Source: Flavobacterium marginilacus
Lineage (GTDB): Bacteria; Bacteroidota; Bacteroidia; Flavobacteriales; Flavobacteriaceae
DNA length: 64,000 nt
Direction of reading: 5' to 3'
Assembly (NCBI RefSeq): GCF_026870155.1
Contig: NZ_CP113975.1
Coordinates: 4,836,001-4,900,000 of the forward strand
Below, piece after piece: positions 25,325 through 34,991 of this stretch. The translations under genes and the position numbers were made by a program. Each line of letters starts with the position of its first letter. The stretch's first letter is position 1. The notes beneath the pieces are model-generated. The model did no database searches. It was not told the origin of the DNA and saw only the letters and a program-made list of their open reading frames with translations.

Positions 25325-25356
25325 AAAAGTGGTGATTTGCTCACCGCTTTTTTTTA
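25325..25356 (+). terminator. Terminator after the lipoprotein gene
   Basis: AAAGTGGTGA and TCACCGCTTT pair (one G-T) around a 6-base loop and are followed by eight or more T. Confidence 0.8.
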
Positions 25357-25427
25357 CTTTTAAAAATTATTTGAATTATATTTCAAAATACGCAAAAAGC
25401 TATACAGACCGACCAAAATAACCAAAT

Positions 25428-27377
25428 ATGAACAAATCGCTATTCGTTTTTTTTCTAATTGCATCTTTCACTATGTGCGCTCAGACAAAAGTAAAAGACA
25501 CCATTACCCGAAGAGCTGTTATTGGATACGATCAAAAAGGAAATTTAGTTAGTTTCAAACCCGAAACACCGCCATTGATTCCTATTGCCGGTGCTCCAAA
25601 ACCCAGTTATTCCTACTTATGGGAAATGGGCGACGGTCATTACAGTAAAGAAGCCGAACCCAAACATGTCTATAAAAACAAAGGAACTTATACCGCCAGA
25701 CTTACTGTAACCAATAATTATGACAACGGAAAACCGCCTGCTACACGCCCAAAAAAAGTCGTGGTAAATGACATTGAAGACAGCAGTTACAAAGACATTG
25801 CTTCTATTGCACCACAAAATGGATTAGCAATTCAAAAAAACTGTGATCCTATTCCGGATCAGGAAATGCAGGTCATTGTGAGTTACGAAAACCTCGAAAA
25901 CTATGTAACCAACGGAAAGCTCTATCTTTTTTTCAACGAAAAACAATTCAAAAACAATAATTTCGATTTACAGGAAGTGCGTCCTTATGCAGGTGAAAGA
26001 ATTATAAAAGAAAACAACATCACTGCAGCAGATGATATTGATAATTCGAACCGCTATTTAGTATCCAGCGAAACTTTGGCTTTCGCCAAAAAATATAGAG
26101 AAACTACTAATGAAACCGACTTGGATTCAACATTATTAGCAGCCAAAAACAGCTATAAAGATGCTGTCGTTTTAGAAATAGACGAACACAATCCCGGCGA
26201 GACCAGAAATGTTTTTTATACTTTCAAAACCACTCCCGAAATGATCAAAGATACCAGTGCCACCATTACTATGCGCTCAATTTATGTTCCCAACCGAAGC
26301 TTTAAAAACCATAAAATAAAAAATCTGGAAATGGAAATTGTCACTTCACACGACCCTAACAAAATGGGATCCAACGGCAGTTTCATGAATTATAGATTTG
26401 TACGTTACAAAAGAGTAAAATTCAAAACCAGTTTTCAAAATAACGGTGAAGGTCCGGCAAGAAAAATACAGCTCGAAACCGATATTCCGGATATGTTTGA
26501 CAAAAGCACCCTAAAAATCGAAAGCATGTATCCCGAATGTCCTATCTGCCCAAAAGGCGAAGCTCCAGCAATAAGCTGTCTGGATACCATTGTGAGAAGC
26601 ACTCAGATTTTTTTTGTATTTAGAAACATTTATCTGCCGGGAAGTAATCAAAAAAATGTAAAAGAAATTGACAGCACCAAAGGATTTGTAAAATATTCCA
26701 TGAAGTTCAACGAGGATTTTCACAAGATAAAAACCAAAAGCAGGACAGCTATCATTTTTGACAAAAACGAACCAATTATAACCAATTATACCACAACCCG
26801 ATTTACTCCGGGAATATCCATTGGAGCCAAAGCCGGATACAATATTTACACTAATTTGGAAAATCCAAAAAGTTATTTTGTGGGTGCGACAGTTTCTCCA
26901 TTCAAATCATACCGTTATTATCTTCAGGCCGAATTTCTAAACAGCATCACTTCTTATGACGGGGCTACGACAGTCAGCCAAAAAATAAATCAGGATACAG
27001 GAACTGTGCAGTTAAACCGCATTACATCTTCAGTTGAAAACAAAAACATTAATTGGGAAATACCAATATTGTTTCGGTATAATATTTCTACCTATTTTGG
27101 CGTTGGGGCAGGATTTCAAGTCAACATGAATGTTTCTGAGAAGCAGACTCAAAACATAAAAACCGACATCTACGAAGGAACAACGGATAAACTGTTATTA
27201 CGTACTGTTTATTCAACCGAAACAGCGAGTGATTCATTTACTGATTTAAAATCGGGAGTCTTATTCGATTTCACTGCTGGTTTTGCGCGAATCGGCCCCA
27301 GTTTAGGAGCCCGCTATGTTCTCAATTTCGATAATAATTTCAATTATTGTCAGCTGTATGCGATTTGGAAATTTTAA
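25428..27377 (+). CDS. PKD-domain protein with C-terminal beta-barrel
   Basis: A 649-residue secreted protein. Signal peptide is MNKSLFVFFLIASFTMCAQ. A PKD domain sits at about residues 55-105 (YLWEMGDGHYSKEAEPKHVYKN then GTYTARLTVTN). A long beta-rich middle region follows. The last 190 residues form an outer-membrane barrel-like series of strands (GISIGAKAGYNIY, SYFVGATVSPF, YYLQAEFLNSITS, WEIPILFRYNIS, FGVGAGFQVNMN, LGARYVLNF) ending in Phe, as barrel proteins do. So it probably anchors in the outer membrane and exposes or holds the PKD part in the periplasm. It is followed 84 bases later by the CHAT protease gene. Confidence 0.8.
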   Translation: MNKSLFVFFLIASFTMCAQTKVKDTITRRAVIGYDQKGNLVSFKPETPPLIPIAGAPKPSYSYLWEMGDGHYSKEAEPKHVYKNKGTYTARLTVTNNYDNGKPPATRPKKVVVNDIEDSSYKDIASIAPQNGLAIQKNCDPIPDQEMQVIVSYENLENYVTNGKLYLFFNEKQFKNNNFDLQEVRPYAGERIIKENNITAADDIDNSNRYLVSSETLAFAKKYRETTNETDLDSTLLAAKNSYKDAVVLEIDEHNPGETRNVFYTFKTTPEMIKDTSATITMRSIYVPNRSFKNHKIKNLEMEIVTSHDPNKMGSNGSFMNYRFVRYKRVKFKTSFQNNGEGPARKIQLETDIPDMFDKSTLKIESMYPECPICPKGEAPAISCLDTIVRSTQIFFVFRNIYLPGSNQKNVKEIDSTKGFVKYSMKFNEDFHKIKTKSRTAIIFDKNEPIITNYTTTRFTPGISIGAKAGYNIYTNLENPKSYFVGATVSPFKSYRYYLQAEFLNSITSYDGATTVSQKINQDTGTVQLNRITSSVENKNINWEIPILFRYNISTYFGVGAGFQVNMNVSEKQTQNIKTDIYEGTTDKLLLRTVYSTETASDSFTDLKSGVLFDFTAGFARIGPSLGARYVLNFDNNFNYCQLYAIWKF

Positions 27378-27397
27378 TTTTTTACCCAGCCCAAAGG

Positions 27398-27425
27398 AAC
27401 AGGATACTTAATTCCTGTTTTTTGT
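27398..27425 (+). terminator. Weak terminator between barrel and CHAT genes
   Basis: AACAGGA and TCCTGTT pair around an 8-base loop followed by TTTTTG. The stem is short, so attenuation rather than full stop is likely. Confidence 0.6.
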
Positions 27426-27461
27426 TTTAATTAGTCTGCGAAAACGAACAGAGAAACCAGC

Positions 27462-30125
27462 ATGACAAATAAAATTATTTTCTTTTGCCTCTTTACATCC
27501 CTAATGGCATTTGGGCAAAAAAATCACAGTCTGGAAGATCAAACTTATGAAGCTATCGACTATTTTACCGCCAATCCAACTCCGGAAGGAATTGAAAAAC
27601 TAAGTACTGTCGAAATCAATTTTTGGAAAAATCAAAACAAAAAATCAAAAGACGCACTACTTTCAATCGTAATCCTAGACTGCAGCAAAGCCTATTTCGA
27701 AAACAAATTCGGTAAAACAAACGAGGCCATCGCCAGCTATGAAAAAGCCTGGACAACATACCAAAATTACAAACTCTCGGATTATGATATTGTAGAATAC
27801 TGCCTGAAACCGCTGGGAAATCTCTACACTATCATCGGCGACTACGACAATGCCGAAAACACCATCAAACAGTATTATTTTTTGGCCAATGCAAAAAAAA
27901 ATGAAAACAATAAAATAGCTGCCATTCTCAATTTATCAAATGTTTATCAAAATTCGGGGAGAAATTACCTTGCCATTGATTTACTGGAAAAAACCATTAG
28001 AACTGAAAAATTATCCAATATTCAAAAAGGGACTTTACTCAATAATCTAGGAAATAGTTATGTGCTGAGTTATAAAGACCCAAATCCAGCTTTCCCAATC
28101 CGAAATGATTTTTTCCAAAATCTTGAAAAACATTATTTGGAAGCAATTAAATTATTAAAAAACGAGAAAGACCAATCGGAAACTTTAGCCAATTGCTACC
28201 GTAATTTATCAGCCCTAAATGCGCAGTGGCAAAACTTTGAATTGGCAAATGCATATTTTATAAAAGCCAGAGTCGAATTCGAAAAATCGCCCAATAGCAG
28301 CCCCCGAAAAAAAGCTCAATTCTATTTTGACGAAGCCAATATTCTTTTCAAACTTGGAAAACCAAACGAATCAAGCTCAGTCATTACAAGTATTTTCAAA
28401 ATATTGATTCCTGATTATTTGGGTAAAAAAAGTATTCTCCCAAAGAAAAATTCACTTTATGCCGAGTCTATTTTATTGGATGCTTTGGACTTACAAGCTG
28501 AAATTTTCAAGATTGAAAACCAACCCAAAAAAGCATTGGAAAGTTACGAACTTGCTTTCCATATAGAAGAACTGTTTCAATCACTTTTAGTTTATGAAAA
28601 CTCAAAAATCATTAACCAAATCAGGAATCGAAATCGCACAGAAAAATGTATTGCCATTTACAAATCGCTTTTTGAAAAAGAGCACAAAACAATTTATCTC
28701 GAAAAGGCTTTTCAACTTTCGGAATATACAAAATCAGCAATTTTACAACGAGGAATCAGCAATTCAAAAACGCAGTCAATCGCTGAAAAACAGCTTTCCG
28801 AACAGCTTCAAAATCAAAACAGCATCATTTTAAAAGAGCAGCAAAAAGAAGATCTAGCCGATATTGTCAAAATCAACGAAGCCATCAAAAAACAAAACGA
28901 GCTGATGCTTTTATTAAAGCAAAGCCAAACAAAAAAAGAAGACAAAGCTGTTCAGGATATCAATTTAGATAATTTGTATGCTAAATTAGAAAAGAATAAT
29001 GCCGTGATGGCTGAATATTTTTCAGGAGCCGAAAACATGTATTTATTTACCATAGCTGACAAAAAGATTTATCTCAGCTCATTCAGCAATGATGCTCATA
29101 CATCAGTAAAAATAAAGCAATTCATAGACTTTTTTAATGATCCGAAGAATATTGTAAATAACCCGAAGAATTATAATCACTATGCAAATGCTGCTTATCA
29201 ATTATTAAAATTACCCAAGAATTCGGCATCCAAAAATCTTATCATTATTCCCGATGGAATTTTAAATTTCCTGCCTTTTGAAGCCTTGATTACACAAGAA
29301 TCTTCAACAGCCAATTTTGCACAAATGCATTATCTTTTGAACGATTACAACATTGGTTACGAAAATTCGGCGGGATTTTATTTGTCTTTTAACAAAAGAA
29401 AAAAACAGCGGGAAGAGACTGTTTTGGGAATTTTTCCAGTTTTCGAAAATACTCCTTATACTTTAAGCTATTCAAAAGACGAAATGCAGTCAATACAAAA
29501 GAATTTTAAAGGGAAATACTTTAAAAATGCAGCTGCCTCTTTCGAAAATTTCAAAAGAAACGCCGCTGATTATAGCATTATTCACTTATCCACCCACGCG
29601 GCATCAGGAGATATCGAAACGCCGGCAAGTATTAAATTTTACGATCAGGAAATCCTGTATTCCGAACTGTATCATTTGAATATCAATCCTGATTTGGTTG
29701 TTTTGAGTGCCTGCGAAACAGGTATTGGAAAACTTTTTAAATCCGAAGGTGCGATGAGTGTCGCTAGAGGATTTCAATTTGCGGGAGCGCAAAACCTTCT
29801 ATTTTCTTTATGGAAAGTCAATGATTACACCACCTCGATTTTCATGGATTCCTTTTACCAAAACATCAAAAACGGACAATCTTACATTGAGGCTAATGCC
29901 AATACCAAACGGGACTTTCTAAAAAACAAAAATATATCAAATGCGAAAAAATCACCGTATTATTGGGCCGCTTTTGTGTATTATGGAAATATCAAAAATA
30001 AACATGAATGTAACTATCTGTTGTTTGGGCTAGTGCTTTGCGCAGTACTAGTCGGAGGGGTTTTGTTGTTTAAATTTATTACTAAACGAATTAAAAAAGA
30101 AAAACTGAAATTCAAAAACCAATAA
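27462..30125 (+). CDS. Secreted, membrane-anchored TPR-CHAT protease
   Basis: An 887-residue protein. A signal peptide (MTNKIIFFCLFTSLMAFGQ) is followed by TPR-like helical repeats (about residues 30-430) and a coiled region (about 440-520). A CHAT caspase-fold domain follows (about 570-845) with His712 in IHLSTHAASGD and Cys751 in VVLSACETGIGK, the expected catalytic dyad, and the GFQFAGAQNLLFSLWKVND block. A C-terminal membrane helix (about 852-872) is followed by a basic tail, so the enzyme should face the periplasm and be anchored in the inner membrane. CHAT proteins are cysteine peptidases of the gingipain/caspase type. Context with an ECF/anti-sigma pair suggests regulated proteolysis in the envelope; that role is inference. 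Confidence 0.88.
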   Translation: MTNKIIFFCLFTSLMAFGQKNHSLEDQTYEAIDYFTANPTPEGIEKLSTVEINFWKNQNKKSKDALLSIVILDCSKAYFENKFGKTNEAIASYEKAWTTYQNYKLSDYDIVEYCLKPLGNLYTIIGDYDNAENTIKQYYFLANAKKNENNKIAAILNLSNVYQNSGRNYLAIDLLEKTIRTEKLSNIQKGTLLNNLGNSYVLSYKDPNPAFPIRNDFFQNLEKHYLEAIKLLKNEKDQSETLANCYRNLSALNAQWQNFELANAYFIKARVEFEKSPNSSPRKKAQFYFDEANILFKLGKPNESSSVITSIFKILIPDYLGKKSILPKKNSLYAESILLDALDLQAEIFKIENQPKKALESYELAFHIEELFQSLLVYENSKIINQIRNRNRTEKCIAIYKSLFEKEHKTIYLEKAFQLSEYTKSAILQRGISNSKTQSIAEKQLSEQLQNQNSIILKEQQKEDLADIVKINEAIKKQNELMLLLKQSQTKKEDKAVQDINLDNLYAKLEKNNAVMAEYFSGAENMYLFTIADKKIYLSSFSNDAHTSVKIKQFIDFFNDPKNIVNNPKNYNHYANAAYQLLKLPKNSASKNLIIIPDGILNFLPFEALITQESSTANFAQMHYLLNDYNIGYENSAGFYLSFNKRKKQREETVLGIFPVFENTPYTLSYSKDEMQSIQKNFKGKYFKNAAASFENFKRNAADYSIIHLSTHAASGDIETPASIKFYDQEILYSELYHLNINPDLVVLSACETGIGKLFKSEGAMSVARGFQFAGAQNLLFSLWKVNDYTTSIFMDSFYQNIKNGQSYIEANANTKRDFLKNKNISNAKKSPYYWAAFVYYGNIKNKHECNYLLFGLVLCAVLVGGVLLFKFITKRIKKEKLKFKNQ

Positions 30126-30172
30126 TCCCCTAACAAATCCTATTTTTACTTTACCGAAAAGCCATTTGCAAA

Positions 30173-30610
30173 ATGAAAAACTTACACGAAAAACTCAAAA
30201 AGGCAGACTATAAAAAAGTCAAGTTTAAAGTAACCAAAACCCAACACCTTTTAATCAAGGCAGAAATTAATGGCGTAAAGGGAAATTTCATACTCGACAC
30301 GGGCGCTTCCAACAGCTGTGTGGGATTTGAAAGCATTGAATATTTTGCTTTGGAAGCCAAAAATTCCAAAACCAAAGCTTCGGGTGCCGGAGCTACGGGC
30401 ATGCTAACGCAAATGGCTTCGGGCAACAAACTCAAATTAGCCAAATGGAAAACTGGCAAACTGGATCTCGTGATTTTTGATTTATCACATGTTAACGAAG
30501 CTTTGAGCCAATATAAAGTCAAACCCGTTCACGGCATTATTGGTGCCGATGTCCTGCTGAAAGGCAAAGGAATTATTGATTACTATAATCATTGTTTGTA
30601 TTTGAAATAA
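30173..30610 (+). CDS. Retropepsin-like aspartic protease
   Basis: A 145-residue single-domain protein without signal peptide. The active-site motif LDTGASN (Asp42) and the conserved HGIIGADVLL near residue 125 are characteristic of retroviral-type, clan AA aspartic proteases, which act as homodimers. It starts 48 bases after the CHAT gene, possibly in the same transcript. Its end overlaps the convergent MFS gene by 38 bases. Substrate unknown; its pairing with a CHAT protease is noteworthy but may be chance. Confidence 0.85.
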   Translation: MKNLHEKLKKADYKKVKFKVTKTQHLLIKAEINGVKGNFILDTGASNSCVGFESIEYFALEAKNSKTKASGAGATGMLTQMASGNKLKLAKWKTGKLDLVIFDLSHVNEALSQYKVKPVHGIIGADVLLKGKGIIDYYNHCLYLK

Positions 30611-31820
30611 CATATTTTTTCAATGAAAAATACGAAACAATACCGCTGATTATCATCAATACAGCACCTAGAATAAATGGCATTCCTGCAAATTCAAATG
30701 GTGAACCCTTATGCGTAAAATAATAAAAAATACTTGACATTACCGGTGGACCAATAATGGTTGCTGCACTCATTAAACTTGCTATTGTTCCCTGAATTTC
30801 ACCTTGCTCTGTTGGCAAAACATGATTTGTAACTATAGCCCTCAATGATGGCCCAGCAATTCCGGCAAGACAATACGGAATCAAAAAGAGAAACATCATC
30901 CAGCTTTCTGAAGCAAAAGCGAACAATAACATTCCGATCGTGTACAATGTCATTCCGATATAAATACTTTTTTCGTTTCCTAATTTTCTGCTAGTCCAAC
31001 GTATAAGCCCACCCTGAACCAGACTTACTAAAACACCGACAACACCTAACGAAATTCCAACCATTTTTTCGTCCCAGCCAAATTTGTACATTGTGAAATA
31101 ACTCCAGTTACTTTCGACTGCATGCGATGCAACAAAAATTAAAAACAAAGCAATCAATAATCCGTAAAGAGAAGGGTATTTTTTAAGGTTTAAAAACGCT
31201 CCGATTGGGTTAGCTCTTTTCAAATTCACTGGTCTTCTATTTTCTTTTGCTAATGATTCGGGCAAAATAAAATAACCATACAGGAAATTCATTAAACACA
31301 GAATTGCGGCTGCATAAAATGGAATCCGAGATCCGTAATGTCCCAATACACCTCCCAAAACGGGCCCAATTATAAATCCAAGACCAAAAGCTACACCAAT
31401 CATACCGAAGTTTTTGGCTCTATTGTCTGGCGTGCTCACATCGGCTATATACGCCGAAGCGGTAGAAATACTTGCTCCGGTCAATCCAGCAATTATTCTT
31501 CCAACAAACAGCCATGTAATCGTTGGCGCAAATGCCAGCAGAATATAATCCAGCGAAAAAGCAAAAAGCGAAATTAGAATTATAGGTCTCCGCCCAAATT
31601 TATCACTCAGATTACCTATTAAAGGCGCAAACATAAATTGAGTAATCGCATAGGCAAATGTAAGCCAGCCGCCGTATTTTGCCGCTTCGCTTACATCGCC
31701 ATGTATTAATTCTTTAATCAGTTTTGGAATAACTGGAATAATGATTCCCCAGCCTGTAATATCGATTAACATTGTGATGAAGATAAAGCCAACAGCGGCT
31801 TGTTTTTTGTTTGATGCCAT
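30573..31820 (-). CDS. TetA-type MFS efflux transporter
   Basis: A 415-residue, 12-helix major facilitator. The motif between helices 2 and 3 reads APLIGNLSDKFGRRPIIL (motif A, GxLaDrfGRkp), and helix 5 carries FGLGFIIGPVLGG (motif C of drug:H+ antiporters). The opening IDITGWGIIIPVIPKLI also matches the TCR/Tet group. Drug specificity cannot be inferred. The final residues overlap the convergent retropepsin gene. Confidence 0.9.
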   Translation of the reverse strand: MASNKKQAAVGFIFITMLIDITGWGIIIPVIPKLIKELIHGDVSEAAKYGGWLTFAYAITQFMFAPLIGNLSDKFGRRPIILISLFAFSLDYILLAFAPTITWLFVGRIIAGLTGASISTASAYIADVSTPDNRAKNFGMIGVAFGLGFIIGPVLGGVLGHYGSRIPFYAAAILCLMNFLYGYFILPESLAKENRRPVNLKRANPIGAFLNLKKYPSLYGLLIALFLIFVASHAVESNWSYFTMYKFGWDEKMVGISLGVVGVLVSLVQGGLIRWTSRKLGNEKSIYIGMTLYTIGMLLFAFASESWMMFLFLIPYCLAGIAGPSLRAIVTNHVLPTEQGEIQGTIASLMSAATIIGPPVMSSIFYYFTHKGSPFEFAGMPFILGAVLMIISGIVSYFSLKKYVISNTNNDYSNQ

Positions 31821-31850
31821 AAATGTGTCTTAATTGGTATAGCAAATAAA

Positions 31851-31890
31851 CAAAAAAACCGTCTCGCTTTTTTAGGAAAATGAGACGGAT
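31851..31890 (-). terminator. Terminator after the WG-repeat gene
   Basis: CCGTCTC (31859-31865) and GAGACGG (31882-31888) form the stem; on the minus strand a run of T follows. It separates the WG-repeat gene from the MFS gene on the same strand. Confidence 0.8.
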
Positions 31891-31916
31891 TCTTTTATTT
31901 TAAAAAAACTGCCTGA

Positions 31917-33587
31917 TTACAGTTTCACTGTTTTTGTATTATCATTCAAATCTATTGAATAAATTTCTTTTCCTTTAACTCCATAATTACCGTTTGGATC
32001 CAGTACAATCTGGTCATAAACACAAGGAATTGTTTCAGTTTTGGTAAGCAGATTATATACTCCTATTTTACCTTTTTGTTTTACAAGCAAAAGATTATTG
32101 TTTTCCCCAATAATTTCTTCGTAATTAGACTCCATTACCTGCTGTCCCAGCATATCCAGCAGACCTGCTTTATTATTGTTTTGAAACATTAAATAACTAA
32201 ACTTTGATTCATCATAATAAGAACCATTTTTATTCAAAAAAGTAACGGGTGAAATATTAGAATAAGCAGCTGCGGAGATCTGCTGTGCATTTTTGTCCAG
32301 TAAAACAAATTTCTTGTCTTTCTTTGCGATGAACACAAAATTACTGGAATAGTTGTTATTCTTGCTCACTACCTTGTCAATGGATTCATATTCACAGGGA
32401 GCAATTAATTTCCCGAAAGAATCCAGCATCCCAAAAAGACCGTTTTTCTCTACAATAAATGTTTCGTTTTCAATATTGATATTGTCATATTCGCAGGTAA
32501 CAATTTCATACGGAGTACCGCTGTTTACCTGTATCAGACCACATTTATTGTTTTTTGTCGTTTTCAGATTATTAGAATAGCTGGTATTAATCTGATCGTA
32601 TTCAAATGGCAGAGAAATTTTCCCGTTAATTAAGACACAGCCGTATTTACCTTCTTTATTGACAGCCAAAAATGAACCGTCATTGTATGGATAAGTTTTA
32701 ATATCCTTGTATTCTATTGGCAGAACAATGTTTTCATTTTCATCAATAATCCCCATTTTATCGTTCAGTTTTACAATAAAATTTTTACTGCTGCTAACAC
32801 TGTTTATCTGAGTGTACCATTTTTTGAATTTTGGTTTATTATCAATAGAAACCAGATTAGATCCTTTTTCATTATCTACTTTAAAATAATTGCTTTTATC
32901 AACAGTCTGAATATACTGATACTCACACGGTATTACAAATTTCCCGTTCAAAAGACTATATAGACCTCTTAAATTTGTTTTTTTATCCTGAAGAATAAAA
33001 TAATTCTCTACACCAGAAATACTGCTGATTTCAGCCCATTTGAACGGAATTAACACTTTATTGTTTCTGCTTATCACTCCATAATAACCGTTCTTAGTAC
33101 GTGCCGAAAAAATATCATTTCCGATGTGATCCAAAGAGTAGTAAATCATCGGGATTTCCCAAATTTCTTTTTCAACATTATAAAGACCATAATTTTTTCC
33201 AATTCCCATCGGAAAAGAACTATTATCGCTTACAGCTGGATATGTTTTTCTTTCGAATAAAGCAGGCAGAAGCACCTGGTCTCTTTTTTTGATACCAAAT
33301 TTATAATTACTATTGTATTTATCATAAAACCAAATTGTTTCGTCATTTATTTTTTCTGTGGCGTAACGTCCATAATTCCCATCTGAGCGTACTTCCGATA
33401 TAGACACAGGCGACTCCTCTGCCATGACTGGTGCATCGCTTACGAGCATTACATCAGGCTGTGGATCACCTTTTATCGTTTCGGTTTTAGGCTTGCTTTT
33501 CTGTCCTAGCTTTTTCTTTTGCGAAAAGCTGTTTTGAAAAGATAAAACCATTGCTGAAAGCAGTAAAACTTTAATTTGATTTTTCAT
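31917..33587 (-). CDS. Secreted WG-repeat protein
   Basis: I use the ATG at 33587 (MKNQIKVLLLSAMVLSFQNSFS), which gives a normal signal peptide; the frame also opens at 33614. The roughly 556-residue product is made of repeated 50-60 residue units of the WG type (KNGYYGVISRNNKVLIPFKW, NLRGLYSLLNGKFVIPCEY, KMGIIDENENIVLPIEY, KYGCVLINGKISLPFEY, LFGMLDSFGKLIAPCEY, KIGVYNLLTKTETIPCVY), at least eight of them, likely forming a beta-propeller-like array. Exported; no enzyme motif. Function of WG-repeat proteins is unclear. Confidence 0.85.
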   Translation of the reverse strand: MKNQIKVLLLSAMVLSFQNSFSQKKKLGQKSKPKTETIKGDPQPDVMLVSDAPVMAEESPVSISEVRSDGNYGRYATEKINDETIWFYDKYNSNYKFGIKKRDQVLLPALFERKTYPAVSDNSSFPMGIGKNYGLYNVEKEIWEIPMIYYSLDHIGNDIFSARTKNGYYGVISRNNKVLIPFKWAEISSISGVENYFILQDKKTNLRGLYSLLNGKFVIPCEYQYIQTVDKSNYFKVDNEKGSNLVSIDNKPKFKKWYTQINSVSSSKNFIVKLNDKMGIIDENENIVLPIEYKDIKTYPYNDGSFLAVNKEGKYGCVLINGKISLPFEYDQINTSYSNNLKTTKNNKCGLIQVNSGTPYEIVTCEYDNINIENETFIVEKNGLFGMLDSFGKLIAPCEYESIDKVVSKNNNYSSNFVFIAKKDKKFVLLDKNAQQISAAAYSNISPVTFLNKNGSYYDESKFSYLMFQNNNKAGLLDMLGQQVMESNYEEIIGENNNLLLVKQKGKIGVYNLLTKTETIPCVYDQIVLDPNGNYGVKGKEIYSIDLNDNTKTVKL

Positions 33588-33619
33588 ATTTTGAATTATT
33601 TTTTTGAAATGCAAGTATA

Positions 33620-33650
33620 AAAAAAACCCGCTTAAAAAGCGAGTTTTTTA
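33620..33650 (-). terminator. Terminator after sucB
   Basis: ACTCGCTTTTTAAGCGGGT type hairpin with T-rich tail on the minus strand, within 60 bases of the sucB stop. Confidence 0.8.
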
Positions 33651-33674
33651 TTGCAAATATAATGTGCTGTAATA

Positions 33675-34901
33675 CTACAATTCCAATGCCTTTTTAGCAT
33701 TACCGCCCATCAATAATTCTAATGGGTTTTCCAAAGCTTCTTTTACTGCAACCAAGAAACCTACAGACTCACGTCCGTCGATGATTCTGTGGTCATAAGA
33801 AAGTGCTACGTACATCATTGGGTGAATTTCTACTTTACCGTTTACGGCGATTGGACGCTCGATAATGTTGTGCATTCCCAAGATTCCTGATTGAGGAGGG
33901 TTGATAATTGGAGTAGACAGCATAGAACCAAAAACACCGCCGTTAGTGATTGTAAAAGTCCCTCCTGTCATATCGTCAACAGTAATCTGTCCATCACGAG
34001 CTCTTAAAGCCAATCTTTTAATTTCAGCTTCAACACCACGGAAACTCAGGTTTTCAGCATTACGAACTACAGGAACCATAAGTCCTTTTGGTCCTGAAAC
34101 TGCAATAGAAATATCAGCGAAATCGAAAGCGATTTTATGATCACCGTCCATCATAGAATTTACATCTGGATATAATTCCAAAGCTCTTGTAACTGCTTTA
34201 GTAAAGAAAGACATATATCCTAAACCAAGTCCGCCATGTTTTGCTTTGAAAGCATCTTTGTATTCGTTACGGATCAAGTTGATTGGCGTCATGTTAACTT
34301 CGTTGAAAGTAGTTAACATTGCTGTTTCGTTTTTAGCAGCTACTAATCTTTCAGCTACTTTACGACGAAGCATTGATAATTTTGTACGATCCTGACCACG
34401 GTTTCCTCCAGTTGGAGTTCCCATTGACGGCACTGCATTTACAGCATCATCTTTAGTTATTCTTCCGCCTTTACCAGTTCCTGAAACTGTTGCTGGAGCA
34501 ATATTTTTTTCGTCTAATATTTTTTTAGCTGCTGGAGACGGCGTTCCAGCTGCATAAGATGCTGCTGGCGCTGGCGCAGCCGCTACTGGAGCCGGAGCCA
34601 CTGGTGCTGCTTTTGGAGCTTCCGCTGCTGGAGCTGCTACAGGTGCAGAACCTGCTGGTTTTGCTCCATCAGTATCAATAAGACAAACAATTGCCCCAAC
34701 TGCTACTGTGTCACCTTCTTCTGCTTTTAGCGTGATAACTCCGCTCATTTCAGCTGGCAGTTCAAGCGTTGCTTTATCAGAATCAACCTCAGCAATAGCT
34801 TGGTCTTTTTCTACATAATCTCCGTCTTTTACTAACCATGTTGCAATTTCTACTTCTTTGATTGATTCCCCTGGTGATGGGACTTTCATTTCTAAAATCA
34901 T
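33675..34901 (-). CDS. sucB: Dihydrolipoyllysine succinyltransferase (2-oxoglutarate dehydrogenase E2)
   Basis: A 408-residue E2 enzyme of the TCA cycle. The lipoyl domain (1-80) carries the modified Lys in [12 protein letters not shown]. An Ala/Pro-rich linker (about 85-125) follows, then a peripheral-subunit binding domain ([20 protein letters not shown]) and the catalytic acetyltransferase domain with the active site [11 protein letters not shown]. The Glu/Gly-rich N terminus and succinyl-type core fit OdhB/SucB. It sits 90 bases after sucA in the same direction, forming the E1-E2 operon. E3 (lpd) is elsewhere. Confidence 0.96.
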   Translation of the reverse strand: MILEMKVPSPGESIKEVEIATWLVKDGDYVEKDQAIAEVDSDKATLELPAEMSGVITLKAEEGDTVAVGAIVCLIDTDGAKPAGSAPVAAPAAEAPKAAPVAPAPVAAAPAPAASYAAGTPSPAAKKILDEKNIAPATVSGTGKGGRITKDDAVNAVPSMGTPTGGNRGQDRTKLSMLRRKVAERLVAAKNETAMLTTFNEVNMTPINLIRNEYKDAFKAKHGGLGLGYMSFFTKAVTRALELYPDVNSMMDGDHKIAFDFADISIAVSGPKGLMVPVVRNAENLSFRGVEAEIKRLALRARDGQITVDDMTGGTFTITNGGVFGSMLSTPIINPPQSGILGMHNIIERPIAVNGKVEIHPMMYVALSYDHRIIDGRESVGFLVAVKEALENPLELLMGGNAKKALEL

Positions 34902-34991
34902 GTCTTATTATTTTAAATTATGAATTTTATATTCTAAAATATTTTTTATTTAAAGTTTAATTGGTTTAACATTAAACTTTTAAACTTTTTT

